From Toxonevra muliebris (Eukaryota > Arthropoda > Insecta > Diptera > Pallopteridae): 64,000 bases of DNA. Positions within the stretch are counted from its first letter, which is position 1. Each line of letters starts with the position of its first letter. The DNA lies in contig OY829328.1 in the NCBI GenBank assembly GCA_963691655.1, positions 8,212,204 through 8,276,203 of the forward strand, given 5' to 3'. The notes beneath the pieces are model-generated. The model made no database searches. It was not told where the DNA came from and worked only from the letters and a program-made list of their open reading frames with translations. Positions 47,565 to 59,236 of the stretch are shown here, piece after piece. A program made the position numbers and the translations under genes.

Positions 47565-50500
47565 TTTATATTGCCCGATGTACCAATGTTTCTCTATGGT
47601 GGCGGAGGATGTAGTACCGATATTGGTCAATGAAGTACTAATGCTGGCCCTCTATGTTCTCATCAGTGAGGGACAGGGATTTGGGAGCTCTATGGCCGGC
47701 CGTTCAAGCTACTTTGTGGAAGTAAATAGAAGTGAATGAAGGTAAGAGTTCTCATCTGAGACTGAGATCCCAACGCTGCCAGGAACTTCTCATCGGTCAT
47801 AAATTCCTGATATCTAGTATAATGCGCAGAATGTTTGATTCTGAAATTATTGTAGCTATTTACAACAGGAAAGAAGTGGTATACACTTGAAGGATCGCCA
47901 GTTTTCAGTACATCCAATACCGAAGCAAAATATTCATGATGGAAATTTTTCTCCGAACTGAGAATATAATCGATTTAATTATTTACCAAAGTAAACTTTA
48001 ATAATGATTAGAATTTTTTTTAGCATTTTAGGTTGTCTAACTAAATATATTAACTTGATAAGTAAAGAATTTTTGAGGTTGTAAATCTGCGCACTTTACC
48101 AAAGCATAACTTTTATAGGAGCGTTTGACATGTGTAAAAGCACCGAATCGATGTAAACTGAATACAGTGGAGTAGAATTTTACTTTTGGATTTGCTATAT
48201 CTGCAATAAACAAAAGAGCGAGTAAACAAATTCTTCTAAACTCAATCACTTGCTAGTTTTTTATGGGATTTAGAGTGCTGACGTCTCTCCCTGTATTGCT
48301 CGGACCCGATTGCCATACAAGTAATTTATTTAAATAAAAAAGTCCGATCACGATGTCGGCTCTCTCAGTGCCATATTCTCTGATATTTAACAGGAACTAA
48401 CAGAATTTCGTAATAATAAACCAAAGAGAAGCAACAACCAAATGCAGAACAACAATAGATGCGGTATTTACCAGAAATCAAAGGTATTTATTTCATATTT
48501 TGGATATCCAATTTTATCATTCGAGTTCTGAACCAATTATTAATTATATGCACGAATTCAAATTAAGTATATCTTGTTTCTAATTTGAAATAATTCAAAG
48601 CTGATTTTCTTCGCATTTAAATTTATCCGGAACTGCCTTTAAAATTAAAAGGAAAATAATATTAATATTTGCTCTACATAGTTTCAGTTTTACCATATCC
48701 CCCATGAAACATTTAGTTTTTTTTTTTTTCTTAACCATAAATTTCTTCGCAGTTTCTGTACCAACATTACATGATGCAATACTTTTTTATTGTTATTTTT
48801 TTTTTTTTTAAACCATATCAATTACTCAAAGTAAAACAAAAAAATACATAGGTATGAAAATAAATAAACTTCAAGTAAAACCATAAAATTTAAGTATGCT
48901 CGTAAATTTTACAAAAACAAAAAACGAAAGAAAAAAATTGAAACATATTATTTTACTTACATATAACATACATACGTAAATTCCATCAAAATTTTCTTCA
49001 TTATTGTTGTAATTGTAATTTGTGTAAAAGTTATTTACGGTACTGCCATTTTGGCTTGCATGCATCATTTTTGCTTGCTTTATTTCTGCTCAACTCTCTC
49101 AAAGTATTTAATTACTCCAGCCATACGCATTTAAAAAGTTTTATTTGAAATTAACAGGTGTTAGGATACATTAGGCTAATGCCTTTGACATGGTTCAGAA
49201 ATATACATACTTGCTTATGTACAAGCACTTTTTCATATATATAAAAGTATATAAAGGCATATATAAATAAATACATCCACTTAGATATGTATGCATATAG
49301 GAACCTGAGCCTGGCGAAGGATTTAAGAAGTTTGCATTAAGTTTTTAATTAAAATTTTACTTTCGCAGATTTTTTGTTGTTATACTTGCAAGTAGCTGCT
49401 GTTGCTGGTTTCAAACCATTGAAAATATTTATGTCAGAAGTTTAATGATTGTTTATAAAAGAAAAATATTAAAGAATTTCTAAAAGGAAGAATATTTCTA
49501 TTTTAGTTCATTCTACTTTACTTCAGTTCTTTTTTCTCTTTTCTTGGTTGATTAATTAATCATAAAATTTTAATAGAAAGTTGAGCTAATTATAAGGAAA
49601 TTGCATTACATTTTAGCTTAGTATAATTATTTATATAATTTTTTCCCAACCAAACTTTATATAGAAGTTTCCAGGATCAGCGCTCATTCACACAACTTCT
49701 GCAGCTGTAGTAACCCACATATAGAAACTAACAACGCTCTCTAAAATTATTGTAAGCTATTTTTAAGAATTTTATTCAGCTGAATTTCCATGCTATAAAA
49801 TCTTCATTCATCAATTTTAAGCGTGAAGTAAAGAGAGTTTTAGAAATTATGCTTAAATCATTTTACTCTATTATTTTATATTTAATTTTTGTAATTTATT
49901 ATAAAACTTTAATAAAGTGAAGAAATAGCCACGACTTCAAACATCATCAGCACTAACACCATCAACAACAGCAACAACTTAACTTATGTTACAAAAATAA
50001 TAATAAATTTAACTAATTGCATTTTTATATGAAAACTTTGAGCCATAAATAAACGCAGCTCACATCATAATTTACGCGGACTCATTAACATTGAAAGTTT
50101 ATTTAAATTAATGCAGTGCGAATACGCCTTAGTGTATGCAATAAAAAACATAAAATTCACATAAAGTAAACGGGTTGATTGAGCAATGTATGCATAGAGG
50201 GTGAACATAAAAAAAAAATAAAAGTTTGTGCACAGGCATTTTTAAATAACCCATCAAAGCCGTTTATTTTGATTGAAGGCACATAACTCTGCTGCTCACT
50301 CGGTCAGGTTATGTTATTTAGTAGAAGGCGCTAGATGCTTTTTGGCGATGAATCAACCAAAGAGTGTATTTCACTTGATGTACTTTTACTTAACTTAAGT
50401 ATCTAAGGTGTAAGTAACTTCGAGGCAAATGTTGAAAAGCCAAGAAGTAAAGTTGTGGTTACTTATAAACTTGGTCATTTGTTTGATGTACTTTTCTTTG

Positions 50501-50788
50501 GAACAACTTTCACTTTGTTATCTTAATAAATATAGAAAGAATTATGGGGGAAAAAAAAAACAAAACAAAACTAAAATATCCAAAGCAAAAAATGAAAAAG
50601 TTTTAGTTGGAAATTAATTTTGCGTGAATGCGAAAAGTAATAAAAAGAATTCAAGCGAAAAATATTAACAGAAAATAACTACATAGTTATAGGTATTTCA
50701 TATTATAAAAACGAAAATATAAAATTGGTTTCGGGTTAATTCATTATTTTGATGAGTTTTTTGAATTAATAAATTTTTTGTAATTTTA
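47565..50788. other. Mostly AT-rich DNA, no recognised gene
   Basis: A less AT-rich stretch at about 47575-47930 has short frames on both strands but no recognisable domain. The rest is AT-rich, with poly-T near 48718-48730 and 48796-48809. Confidence 0.45.
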
Positions 50789-51314
50789 TTAACTCTTTCA
50801 TACCCAATGTTGCGTATATGCAACATTCACTTTAATATGGCATAAAACTGGTGTTTAACAAATTTCATTAATAATAATATATGCATTCAGTTCTGTTATG
50901 TATTCTACACGTTCGCTGATTGCCGAACATTTGAAATTTTTGCTTGTGTAATTTTTTTTTAATGTTTTTTCTTTGAAGTCCAGCAAAAAACCTAAGTGCA
51001 AATTTTGTAGTAAAATCTTTTACACTATTTTTTAACAAAAAATGAGTTTAATTATTACTAAGCGGGAATTTTCTTTATCAGATATATTTATAAAAGATAA
51101 GAGAATATGAAAATCAAAAAATTGGAGAAAAAGAGTTATCCAGTGGTTATATACAGCTTCATAGCTATGTTTTTTTAACCTTTAATAAAGGACAAACAAA
51201 TCAATGTAGAAGCAAGGAATTTGGTATAATAATTGTGGTAGATCTAAGTAACCGTAATTTCAAAACAAATGCTTTCCATCATGCCCCATTAAATTTCGGG
51301 CGTCAAAGGGTTAA
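50789..51314. mobile_element. TTAA-flanked element (family B), full-length copy
   Basis: TTAACTCTTTCATACCCAAT at 50789 faces an inverted end reading ATTTCGGGCGTCAAAGGGTTAA to 51314. The 526-bp element has short, imperfect terminal repeats (CYCTTT core) inside duplicated TTAA. Just inside the left end is the palindrome TTGCGTATATGCAA. The truncated relative is at 24760-25005. It encodes nothing. Confidence 0.85.
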
Positions 51315-54140
51315 TAGCAAAACTTTTTAGTTTTTATTACACCATGCGACAAATTTCAATTTCATCTCTTTAGGGCATCGGGCTGACCATACGAAATGAA
51401 AAGGGTTGAGCCAAATTCCGTTCAATACCTTAGCTGAAATTTTTTGAGTTAAGCCACTTTATTATTATTAAAGTTCGTTTTTTTTTTCATTTCTTTTAAA
51501 ACAAATTTGAATTTGAAAATGTGGTGTGAAAGGTAATTAACATACATTGTTAATTGTCTCTAGAGGGCGAGTAATTAGAGGAAGTAGAACATTTTTATAT
51601 GGTAGCTATAAGAAAAAAGGTAAGATAAACATCATTTTTTTCCCCCGATCTGATTCCATAATTGAATAGAATAGTAAATTTCCTATTTAACCCATTTTCG
51701 TCTGTTGCAATACCAACTTCAAACATTTTCAATATAGATAAGACTATGCGTATCCCATTTAAGTATTTATTTAAATGATAATTTGATTTAATCTTGGCTT
51801 CATTTTTCTTGTAATTTTAATTGTTTTTTTTTTTTTAATTTTACTTAATTTTTGTATGTTAAAAAGGGTCTAAAAAAATTAATTTTTTAAAATGGCACGT
51901 AGAGTTATTAAAATATTTTTTAATTTTTTTTTTAACAATCATATTAGTGTTACTAAAATACAATACTAAAGACTATCTGATTGATTTTACCGTTTGAAAT
52001 ATTCCAAGTGTACCTGTCGTTTCTTTTTTGCAACAGGCTGCCCTTGATAACCCAGACGTTCTAAAATTTTCTCAATTGGCCAAAAGTGGTCAGTGGGATC
52101 TCAATAGTCGCCACATGAAAAATCATGAAGTTATCTCAACGATTTCGATGATTCGTCCATAATGGGTTAAGAATGTAGCCAGGTGTTTTTATTATGTGTT
52201 TCAAAAGTGCAATATATTGAAAGTATACTGTCAAAATTTCATTCCGAAATTCAACGAAATTATGGCACATAGTCGAGAGCGCCTCTAGATTGTTAAAACT
52301 TTAAAAGCGTTTTTTCGAAACAACGTTTCTTTGATCGGCCCAGGGCTATTTTACATGCCAATGGCTCTCGTAGGTAGTAGAATTGTTTAGTTTTAATCAT
52401 TATTTCCTATTTTTTATCCCGTTTTTTTTTAGAAGTCTGCCATTTTGTTACTTTTTAATAAAAATGTTTAAATCTACAGCCTGCCAGAATGGCAAGTTTA
52501 CAAAACGATATTCTATTTTTTTTTTCTCAGATAATTTTGTTGTAATAAAAAATTCCCAAAAAAAACCTTGTAAATTAGGTCGGAATACCAGACAACATCT
52601 TAATATCACCATGTTCAATATTTTATTGTAAATTTGTTTAATTATAAAAACTACTTCTAAAAAATCCATATTTCAATTACGTCAATTCTTTAAAAATCCA
52701 TAACTTGACAAATAAACTTCATACAAAAAAAAAAAAAAAAAAAAACTGTGTCCACATTCATATTTTCTAGAAGTTCAATTATGCCGAATTTCAGAACTTG
52801 ACCATTTTTTATGTTGTCCGCTTCACATGAAATGCCTCATATATGAATTAAATTTTTTTTTTTTTTTATGAAAAAAGTTTTAATTTTTTTTTCTTTTTTT
52901 TCAGTGGTTTTAATGAAAAATGGCATGAGCTCTTTTCGATACCGACTGGGGTGGCAAATCATCGCAACCGTCGCTTCCATCGTCAGAGACTACGTCTGAA
53001 TCAACCTTTATCTTCTTCTTCAAACAAATTCGTGCTTCACCTAGAAATTTCTACAAGAAAATCCTGCACTAAAATTTTGCAGTTTCACCGGTTGTCGAGT
53101 AATGGCCGTAATCGGTTTCCGAATACCTACTTACTTAAAAAACCGGATCAACCGAGTTTCGTTCTTTTTTAAACAAAAAATATGACAGGAAATCGACATT
53201 TTTCAGAATTTCATCAATTTTTCGAAAACCGAGTGGAAGGTTACAGACTTTACATGAATTTGCCTTTCTAGTAAGTTGTAGAAACCTTAAATCGCTCAAT
53301 AAATAAAATAGCGAGCAAACTTAACTTTTCTTACAAGATTCTAAAAAGTATTGTCAATTCAATGATGCTGTCCATTTCGTCGTCTAAGTTGAGTTTCTTC
53401 AAACAATTTTTTAAAATTGTTTCAAAGAACAAACAGATCTATCGCTTTTGAGGTATGTGATTTTGCTATTAGTGAAAATTTTAAAATTCGAGCAAAGCTT
53501 CTTCTTTTACATATTTTCATTAGCTTTAATAGTTCCTCATTTATATTTGATATTTCAAACTGACAGTACGCTGCACTCTATTTCAGTGAGGTATTGCATA
53601 CGTGTGCGCTTACACACTACAGTCTTATGGTACTTATGTTAAGCCGCTTAAATTATTTATGCAATCAAGGCGCAATTTCAGCACATGCTGTGTGTATAAT
53701 AACGTCAGAGTGTAATTGCCAAATACCGAATTATATTGAAATGATACTAAGATATTAATTATTCGAATATTTGAAATAACTGTATTAAAATAACTGGTTT
53801 TCGAATAACATAAATGAGAGTTACTTTTTTCGACTTTTGCAAGGGAAACTTTGAGCGCTAAAAATAAGGATTACAGATTTATGAAAAAAAAAATGCTTTA
53901 ATACAAAATTAAAGCATGTTTCTTCCTCTTCAAAAGTGGTTAACTACCAAAAAAAAAAAAATTATACATTTTTTTTTAATAGTTACTAAGGTAACATCAC
54001 TTCGAAAAAAATGGATTGCATGTAATTCGGATCGATGATGTATGTATTGTGATTCGGGTCAGCAAAATTTATAGCAAATTATCTCTAATTTGAGATTTGT
54101 TTAGATGCAAAAAGTAAATTTGGTGTTTAAGGAAAATATA
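51315..54140. other. AT-rich DNA with no recognised gene
   Basis: No gene or complete element. Poly-A near 52724-52744 and poly-T near 52854-52867. The less AT-rich part at about 52920-53160 contains ACCGGTTG and AACCGGATC motifs but no domain. Confidence 0.45.
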
Positions 54141-54859
54141 TGTTAGGAGTATGAATGTATAAACTCGTAATTGTGACTAACTTCATATCTACCATATGCG
54201 CCATTTTTTTGACATTGACAGCTATTCTATCTCGAAAAGCGCCAAAAATACTATAAAAATTGATCTGTCAAATAATTTTCATAATTTTACAAAAGTGTTT
54301 TACTATAGCTGAAAATGTCGAATATTTGGTGGGATATGAAAGGTTTCGTGTATTATGAGCTGTTGAAACCGAATGAAACGATCACTGGCAACCGCTACCG
54401 ACTACAATTGATGCGTTTGAGCCGAGCATTAAAGGATTAGAGGCCAGAATATGAGAATTGACACGACGAAGTTATTCTTCAGCACGACAATGCTCGGCCG
54501 CATGTTGCAAGGCAAGTAAAAACATACTTGGAAACACTGAAATGGGAAGTGCTACCCCACCCGCCGTATTCTCCAGACATTGCACCTTCTGATTACCACT
54601 TGTTCCGATCGATGGCACATGGCCTGGCTGAACAGCACTTCCGTTCTTTCGAAGAACTCAAAAAAAGAGTCGATTCGTGGATAGCCTCAAAAGATGAGGA
54701 GTTCTTTCGACGCGGAATCCGTATGCTACCAGAAAGATGGGAAAAGGTTGTGGCTAACGATGGGCAATACTTTAAAGAATAAATTTGCAATCACTTTTTC
54801 ACAATAAATGTCCAAATTACGAAAAAAAAGTACGAGTTTATACATTCATACTCCTAATA
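54141..54859. mobile_element. Internally deleted mariner element
   Basis: Inverted ends of about 28 bp, T(G/A)TTAGGAGTATGAATGTA continuing to TAAACTCGTA, bound 719 bp, with TA directly outside both ends (54139-54140 and 54860-54861). Full-length mariners are about 1.3 kb, so roughly 600 bp, covering most of the N-terminal half of the transposase, has been lost. The nearly identical ends suggest the deleted copy is not very old or was mobilised in trans. Confidence 0.92.
54315..54782 (+). pseudogene. Mariner transposase, N-terminal part deleted, two in-frame stops
   Basis: DD34D transposase of the mariner family, which cuts and rejoins DNA at TA sites. An ATG at 54315 is followed at once by IWWDMKGFVYYELLKPNETI, which normally lies past the middle of the protein, so the helix-turn-helix domain and the first catalytic Asp are gone. 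Stops lie at 54438-54440 and 54459-54461. The same frame then keeps HDNARPH, PPYSPDIAPSDYHLFRSM and the C terminus WEKVVANDGQYFKE. Exactly 34 residues separate the Asp of HDN and that of SDY. The text resembles mellifera-type mariners. It cannot make active enzyme. Confidence 0.95.
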
Positions 54860-54879
54860 TATAAAAAAAAAATATGAAT

Positions 54880-55255
54880 GTATGGGAAAATACATACACA
54901 CACATACCTACAAATTATTGTCTAAATCTATGCATTTTCCTTATGTAATCATATAGCGTTTGTCCGATCGTAGTGAAATTTGGTACAGAGATGCATTTGT
55001 GTATGTCAAGTAGTGGGCTATAAAATTCGACCGTGGGCGTGGCATTTTCGAAAAAATCCAATATCTTCGAATATCATATCGAGCTAAATGAATAAAATTT
55101 GATGTGGAGACTTACTTGTTCCACACCGAACCAATTCTCAAATATGGGTTTACTCATGGGCGTACCAAAATCTGGGGAAAAGGCTGTGGCTGGGCGATTG
55201 ATGCGAATATATTAAAAACAAAATTATGAGGCTGTGCAATCTTACGTATGAGCAA
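54880..55255. other. Unassigned; possible old repeat
   Basis: The block around 54955-55190 (GTCCGATCGTAGTGAAATTT, GTGGGCGTGGCATTTTCG) looks like an old dispersed repeat of a type common in flies, but no element ends or protein could be defined. Confidence 0.3.
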
Positions 55256-55493
55256 TAGCGGATCTAAGGGGCGTAGGAAAGGGGAGAGGATTTGGTGTTA
55301 AGTACCCCAGACCTACCCCCAACTGCCCCCTAACCTCCACCATATCCTCCCCCTCCCCAATTCAGCCCCCAACGCCTGACTAACTCCCCCCTTCCTTACT
55401 GATAAAAATTTCATATATTTGATCATTGGCCACAAATAAAAACAAGGGATGAACAAATGTTAACCCCCTTAAGGTAAATCTCTGGATCCGCTA
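55256..55493. mobile_element. hAT-like small element, C-rich inside
   Basis: TAGCGGATCTAAGGGG at 55256 faces TCTGGATCCGCTA ending at 55493. The ends match the CACTAGCGGATC theme of the element at 14640. The inside is strikingly C-rich on the plus strand (55300-55390, CCCC-containing runs), unlike the surroundings. No 8-bp duplication was seen. Confidence 0.55.
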
Positions 55494-55628
55494 GTCCGCA
55501 GCCATGCCCGTGAGCTGATGAACAATGAAATATATAAAAAATCATTTCTTCGAATCATTCTTAGAAATTTCTGAATTAAAATTTATAAGTATATTGACAT
55601 AATCAAAAATTAAAATGTACTCTGGAAT

Positions 55629-55916
55629 CAGAGCTGTAAAAGAATGCAATCAATTTAGTTGCAATACCTTAAAGTCACAGTTAATAACCGACAATTCATG
55701 ATTGCCTTGAAATCCCCAATTGACTGCAATTGACTTCAAATTCCCAATTGACTCCAAAAGACTCCAAGTGACTCCAATTGACTTCAAAATTCCAATTGGC
55801 TTCAAAAGACTCCAAGTGACTCCAATTGACTGCAAACTGCAATTGACTCAAAATGACTGCATTTGAGTTCAAGGTTACTCAAGTAACTCCAAGTTACTTC
55901 AAGTGACTATTAGAGC
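55629..55916 (+). repeat. Array of degenerate TTGACTCCAA motifs, copy A
   Basis: It begins CAGAGCTGTAAAAGAATGCA and then consists largely of tandem, degenerate copies of (A)TTGACT(C/G/T)CAA(A/T) spaced about 13-16 bp (55700-55910). A diverged relative with the same opening lies at 57166-57430. Ends beginning CAGAGCTG and arrays of short subterminal motifs are features of hAT elements, so these may be non-autonomous hAT copies. Confidence 0.65.
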
Positions 55917-56125
55917 TCACTCTATTACACCTCGGGATAGAGGGTGCCTCCAAGGCAGCAATCGTACGAGCAACAAGAAATAAAAGGTTGACGAGGAGAT
56001 CTATAAGGCTTGGAAACCGAGATAACCCGGCGAAAGACAACTATCTCTTGGACTGTCCCCAGGACAGAATGGACAAACGGTAAAGTTCTGAGAAACACTT
56101 TGTTGCAAAACTTAGTTGTAAGAAC

Positions 56126-56521
56126 GAATGGGAGGGTGTAGAGTATAACTACACACTCAAAGAACACACGATTAAGTGGTATACAGATGGGTCACGTACC
56201 GAGGATGGAACTGTGGCAGGGGTATTTGGGCCAAGAATCAAACACTCTGAGCCGATGGGGAAGTATCCAAGCATCTTCCAAGCTGAAATTCATGCAATTA
56301 GCACATGTGTGCAATTCAACCTGGATAGACAGTACAAACGGCAAGATATCGCTATCATGTCGGACAGCCAAGCAGCCATTCGAGCATTATGCTCCTTTGA
56401 GATCACCTCTAAGTTGGTGTGGGACTGTTTGAGCAAGCTCAATCAACTGGGCAATAACAACAAAGTCGCTCTATGTTGGGTCCCTGGACACGCAGGAATT
56501 GCCACAATTCCTCATCAGTGA
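56126..56521 (+). pseudogene. LINE RNase H domain fragment
   Basis: RNase H1-type domain of a non-LTR retrotransposon. After a likely frame change near 56160 it reads KWYTDGSRTEDGTVAGVFGP (first Asp), FQAEIHAISTCVQFN (Glu), IAIMSDSQAAIRALCSFEIT (second Asp), and VALCWVPGHAGI, then a stop at 56519-56521. The final catalytic Asp (usually GNE.AD) is missing because the frame leaves the family just after GHAGI. Reverse transcriptase is absent upstream. It is sandwiched between the two TTGACT-motif arrays and faces a minus-strand LINE end at 57508. Confidence 0.88.
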
Positions 56522-57165
56522 TCTTAGTGATAGTTCTTAATCATTCAATATCCTATATAAGCTACTAATATTTGAAAACATAACCCAGAATTACAGGTTT
56601 GATTCCAAATATCTTCACTGAACAGAGATATTGAAAGAAACTACCACTAGCGTTCTATATACTTATGTTGTTGTTTTTCCCCATTGTAGCTAGTCTGCAA
56701 AACAGTTTTTATTTGAAAGTCTAGTACATGAGAGAGTGTGCGTGTTTGTGAGAAAATGATTCTAGGTGTCGTTTTTTCTGAACGGGCCCCATTCAATCAG
56801 TTCATGATAGTTTTTAAGAGACTATGAAAATTAAATCTAAAGGTTAATTTTCAAAGTCATGACTTATATATAGTTTTAGTTAATGAAAGTTTTTTAGTTG
56901 CGATTTAGATTTAATAAGTGATGTTTGGAAGTAATTTAGATCGACCCTTAGAGACTTTTTGCGGAATATTTTGAATTTTAGTCAAAAATTTTGCATTTTA
57001 AAATCAAAAACAATTTTTTTTTATTGAAATGTTAATTGAAATTAATAGCGTTTTTTAGAGTTATACTAATTTTGAAACTATAAATAATTTTTAGTCAAAT
57101 TCAATATGAAATATATTTTTAAAAACTAGTTTGTGTTGAATGATTAGTATTAATTTATTCCAGAT
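56522..57165. other. AT-rich DNA with no recognised gene
   Basis: AT-rich sequence with no domain or terminal repeat identified. Confidence 0.45.
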
Positions 57166-57430
57166 GGAGCTGTAAAAGATTGCAATCAATTGAGGATATA
57201 AGTCACAAATGAATAATAATTTTTGATTGCAGTTATTGAATAATATATTTGACTTCAGAATAAAAAATGTAGTTGGAAGTCTTTTTTGGAGTTGCCGATT
57301 GGTTAGTCTTTTTTAGAGTCAAGGAAGTGCAGTCTTTTTTTGAAATCATGTGACTGCAAATCTTTTGACTCCAAAATCATGGCTGCTTTGAAGTTACTTG
57401 GAGTCACTTGAAGTACTTGTACTTGCATTG
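57166..57430 (+). repeat. Array of degenerate TTGACTCCAA motifs, copy B
   Basis: It opens GGAGCTGTAAAAGATTGCAA, as in copy A, and continues with AGTCTTTTTTGGAGT-, TTTGACTCCAAA- and TTGGAGTCACTTGAAGT-type motifs in both senses. It ends near GCATTGTATTAGAGG, which is loosely the inverse of the opening. Confidence 0.55.
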
Positions 57431-57507
57431 TATTAGAGGTTTCTGTTGTTGTACCGCGACCTATAAGATCTATTATACGTCCCTCTTTTCTATCTAGTCT
57501 AATCTGC

Positions 57508-57957
57508 CTAGAGTACCTTATCCAGTTCAGTCTCCCTCAAGAATTTGAGTATTGCGCCCGGATCTATGGATGCCAGTTCGGTACTGGGCAATTGGTGCAT
57601 GCCCAGACATTTCCTTCTTTTGTGGATCAGTGCTCCACATTGAGCTAAAATATGTTCTGATGATTCGTCTTCCTCATTACAAAACCTACAAATTGAGCTT
57701 TGCTCAACCCCTATCTTGCAAAGGTGTTCTCTGAGCCCGCAATGCCCAGTCAGAATACCAGCTAATATGCGCAAACTGTTTTTGTTGAGACCAATGCAGA
57801 ATGCGTATCTACTCTTATTATAATTACCTAAAAGCGCTTTGGATTGCCTCAGTCCCGTAAGATAGGTAAAGAGTTCTTGCCTCTTGTTCCTCTCTTCTTG
57901 CCTGAGTAATTCCCTGATTACGCTATCTCCTATTCCACAGAAGGGTTCAGGTCCCAC
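57508..57957 (-). pseudogene. LINE C-terminal fragment with intact zinc knuckle, I-like
   Basis: A continuous minus-strand frame of 149 codons, the longest uninterrupted LINE fragment here. It starts within GPEPFCGIGDSVIRELLRQE, passes through FTYLTGLRQSKALLG and SLRILAGILTGHCGLREHLC, and ends with SSICRFCNEEDESSEHILAQ followed by CGAL. The LTGHC...H..K.G....CR.CNEE.E.SEHIL..C pattern is the C terminus of I-clade or related LINEs. RNase H, normally directly upstream (higher coordinates here), is absent, though CTTTCTTGCAAGCTCGTCTG near 57977 may be its last trace (minus strand ADELARKGA). Confidence 0.9.
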
Positions 57958-59071
57958 GAAAGTGGTTGCTGCCCCCTTTCTTGCAAGCTCGTCTGCCTGC
58001 TCATTACCTAAACCCTATATAAATTATATAGATATACTTACCAGCACAAAAGTTATAATTGTAATAAAATTTGTGGGTCGCTTATTTTATTTGCTAAGGC
58101 TTTTTATGAAAATACGCTCATTCTTTGTTTCTTCATTGTATACTACTAGAAAGGGGAAGTAATTCTCGTTCGTTCCAAAAAAAGGAAGTAATTTTAAAAA
58201 ATACCAAAGAAAAGTTATTAGCAAAACAAAATCGATCCGACTTATAAACATCTATCCGAATTACCCTCATTTACGTTAGTACCAATAAAGTTTCTTAAAA
58301 ACCGACTCCGTTACATTTCAGTTCAACCGGTTACACGTTAAATCGGAACCGGTTTTGATAGCTCTAAGGAAAAACTCAAAAATGTTTGTGAATGCTCACT
58401 GCTGTATAGAGTTACGTACTCATTACGTAAATGTAATGTGAGTATAAATTTCTGTTTATTATATGTGTATTCAATCCAAATTAAAGTAATTAAATATCAT
58501 TGTGTTGAATGGAAGTTTAAACATATATTTACATACATGCATATGTATTTCTATAGAAATGCACAGTTCGATTAATTGGCTGCAATTGATGCCTTTACAA
58601 TATAGTCGTTCATACATACATATTTTTTCGCTTTATAGTTCTTGTCAATTATGTTATACATTAACTAAATTATCTTAATGTTATTTTGATATAATTAAAA
58701 GATAAATTTAGACATCTTATTATTAATAATGAGAATGGAATTTTCTTTATTAGAAAAGAAATAAATTAGTGAATATCGAATTTTATGGCTAAATGTATGG
58801 TGAAAAGTTCACAAAAATAAAACCAGTATCTACGCCACTTTAAACGAAGAGGGATAAGTAAAATCGTTTTTGTTAAAGCAATCAGAACCGGTTTTTACAT
58901 AAGCAGTTGTTTAGGAAAGTCATTATTTCAGGGACATCACGATATGCGAAATATTCTATATGAAAGTCTCTTAATAACATTGTATTACATAACTACCCCA
59001 TTACGACCTTACTATTACTATTTCCATTTCCCAGGAGATATAACTGGAGATCCAGCAACAAAATGGCAAGT
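57958..59071. other. AT-rich DNA, no recognised gene
   Basis: After a possible trace of LINE RNase H (57958-58010), nothing assignable. TTTTGATAGCTCTAAGG near 58350 and AACCGGTT motifs resemble a hAT-type end, but no partner was found. Confidence 0.4.
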
Positions 59072-59236
59072 GATTGTGAAATCACTATTTTCACCGATGA
59101 TTCAAAAATATAAGTAAGAACAGGAGCTGGACTCTAGTCAGAAATAGCGATGGGAATATCATTAAAAAAATTGCCGACAAATTATCAACAAGCAGAAACC
59201 TTACAAGTTATAAAACTAAGCCTTTCAATTGCAGGC
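59072..59236 (+). pseudogene. LINE RNase H remnant
   Basis: Reading through two stops, the plus strand gives DCEITIFTDDSKI.VRTGAG, L.SEIAMGISLKKLPTNYQQ and AETLQVIKLSLSIAG. This follows the usual ...I.IFTDGSK...GTGAGV.S......S..LP....FQAE..AI pattern, keeping the first Asp and the Glu, with the Phe of FQAE changed. The DNA around it shows no further domains. It is too short to assign a clade. Confidence 0.65.

Noticed and set aside
58300..58365. AACCGGTTTTGATAGCTCTAA resembling a hAT end
   Set aside because: No inverted partner or 8-bp duplication found within the window.
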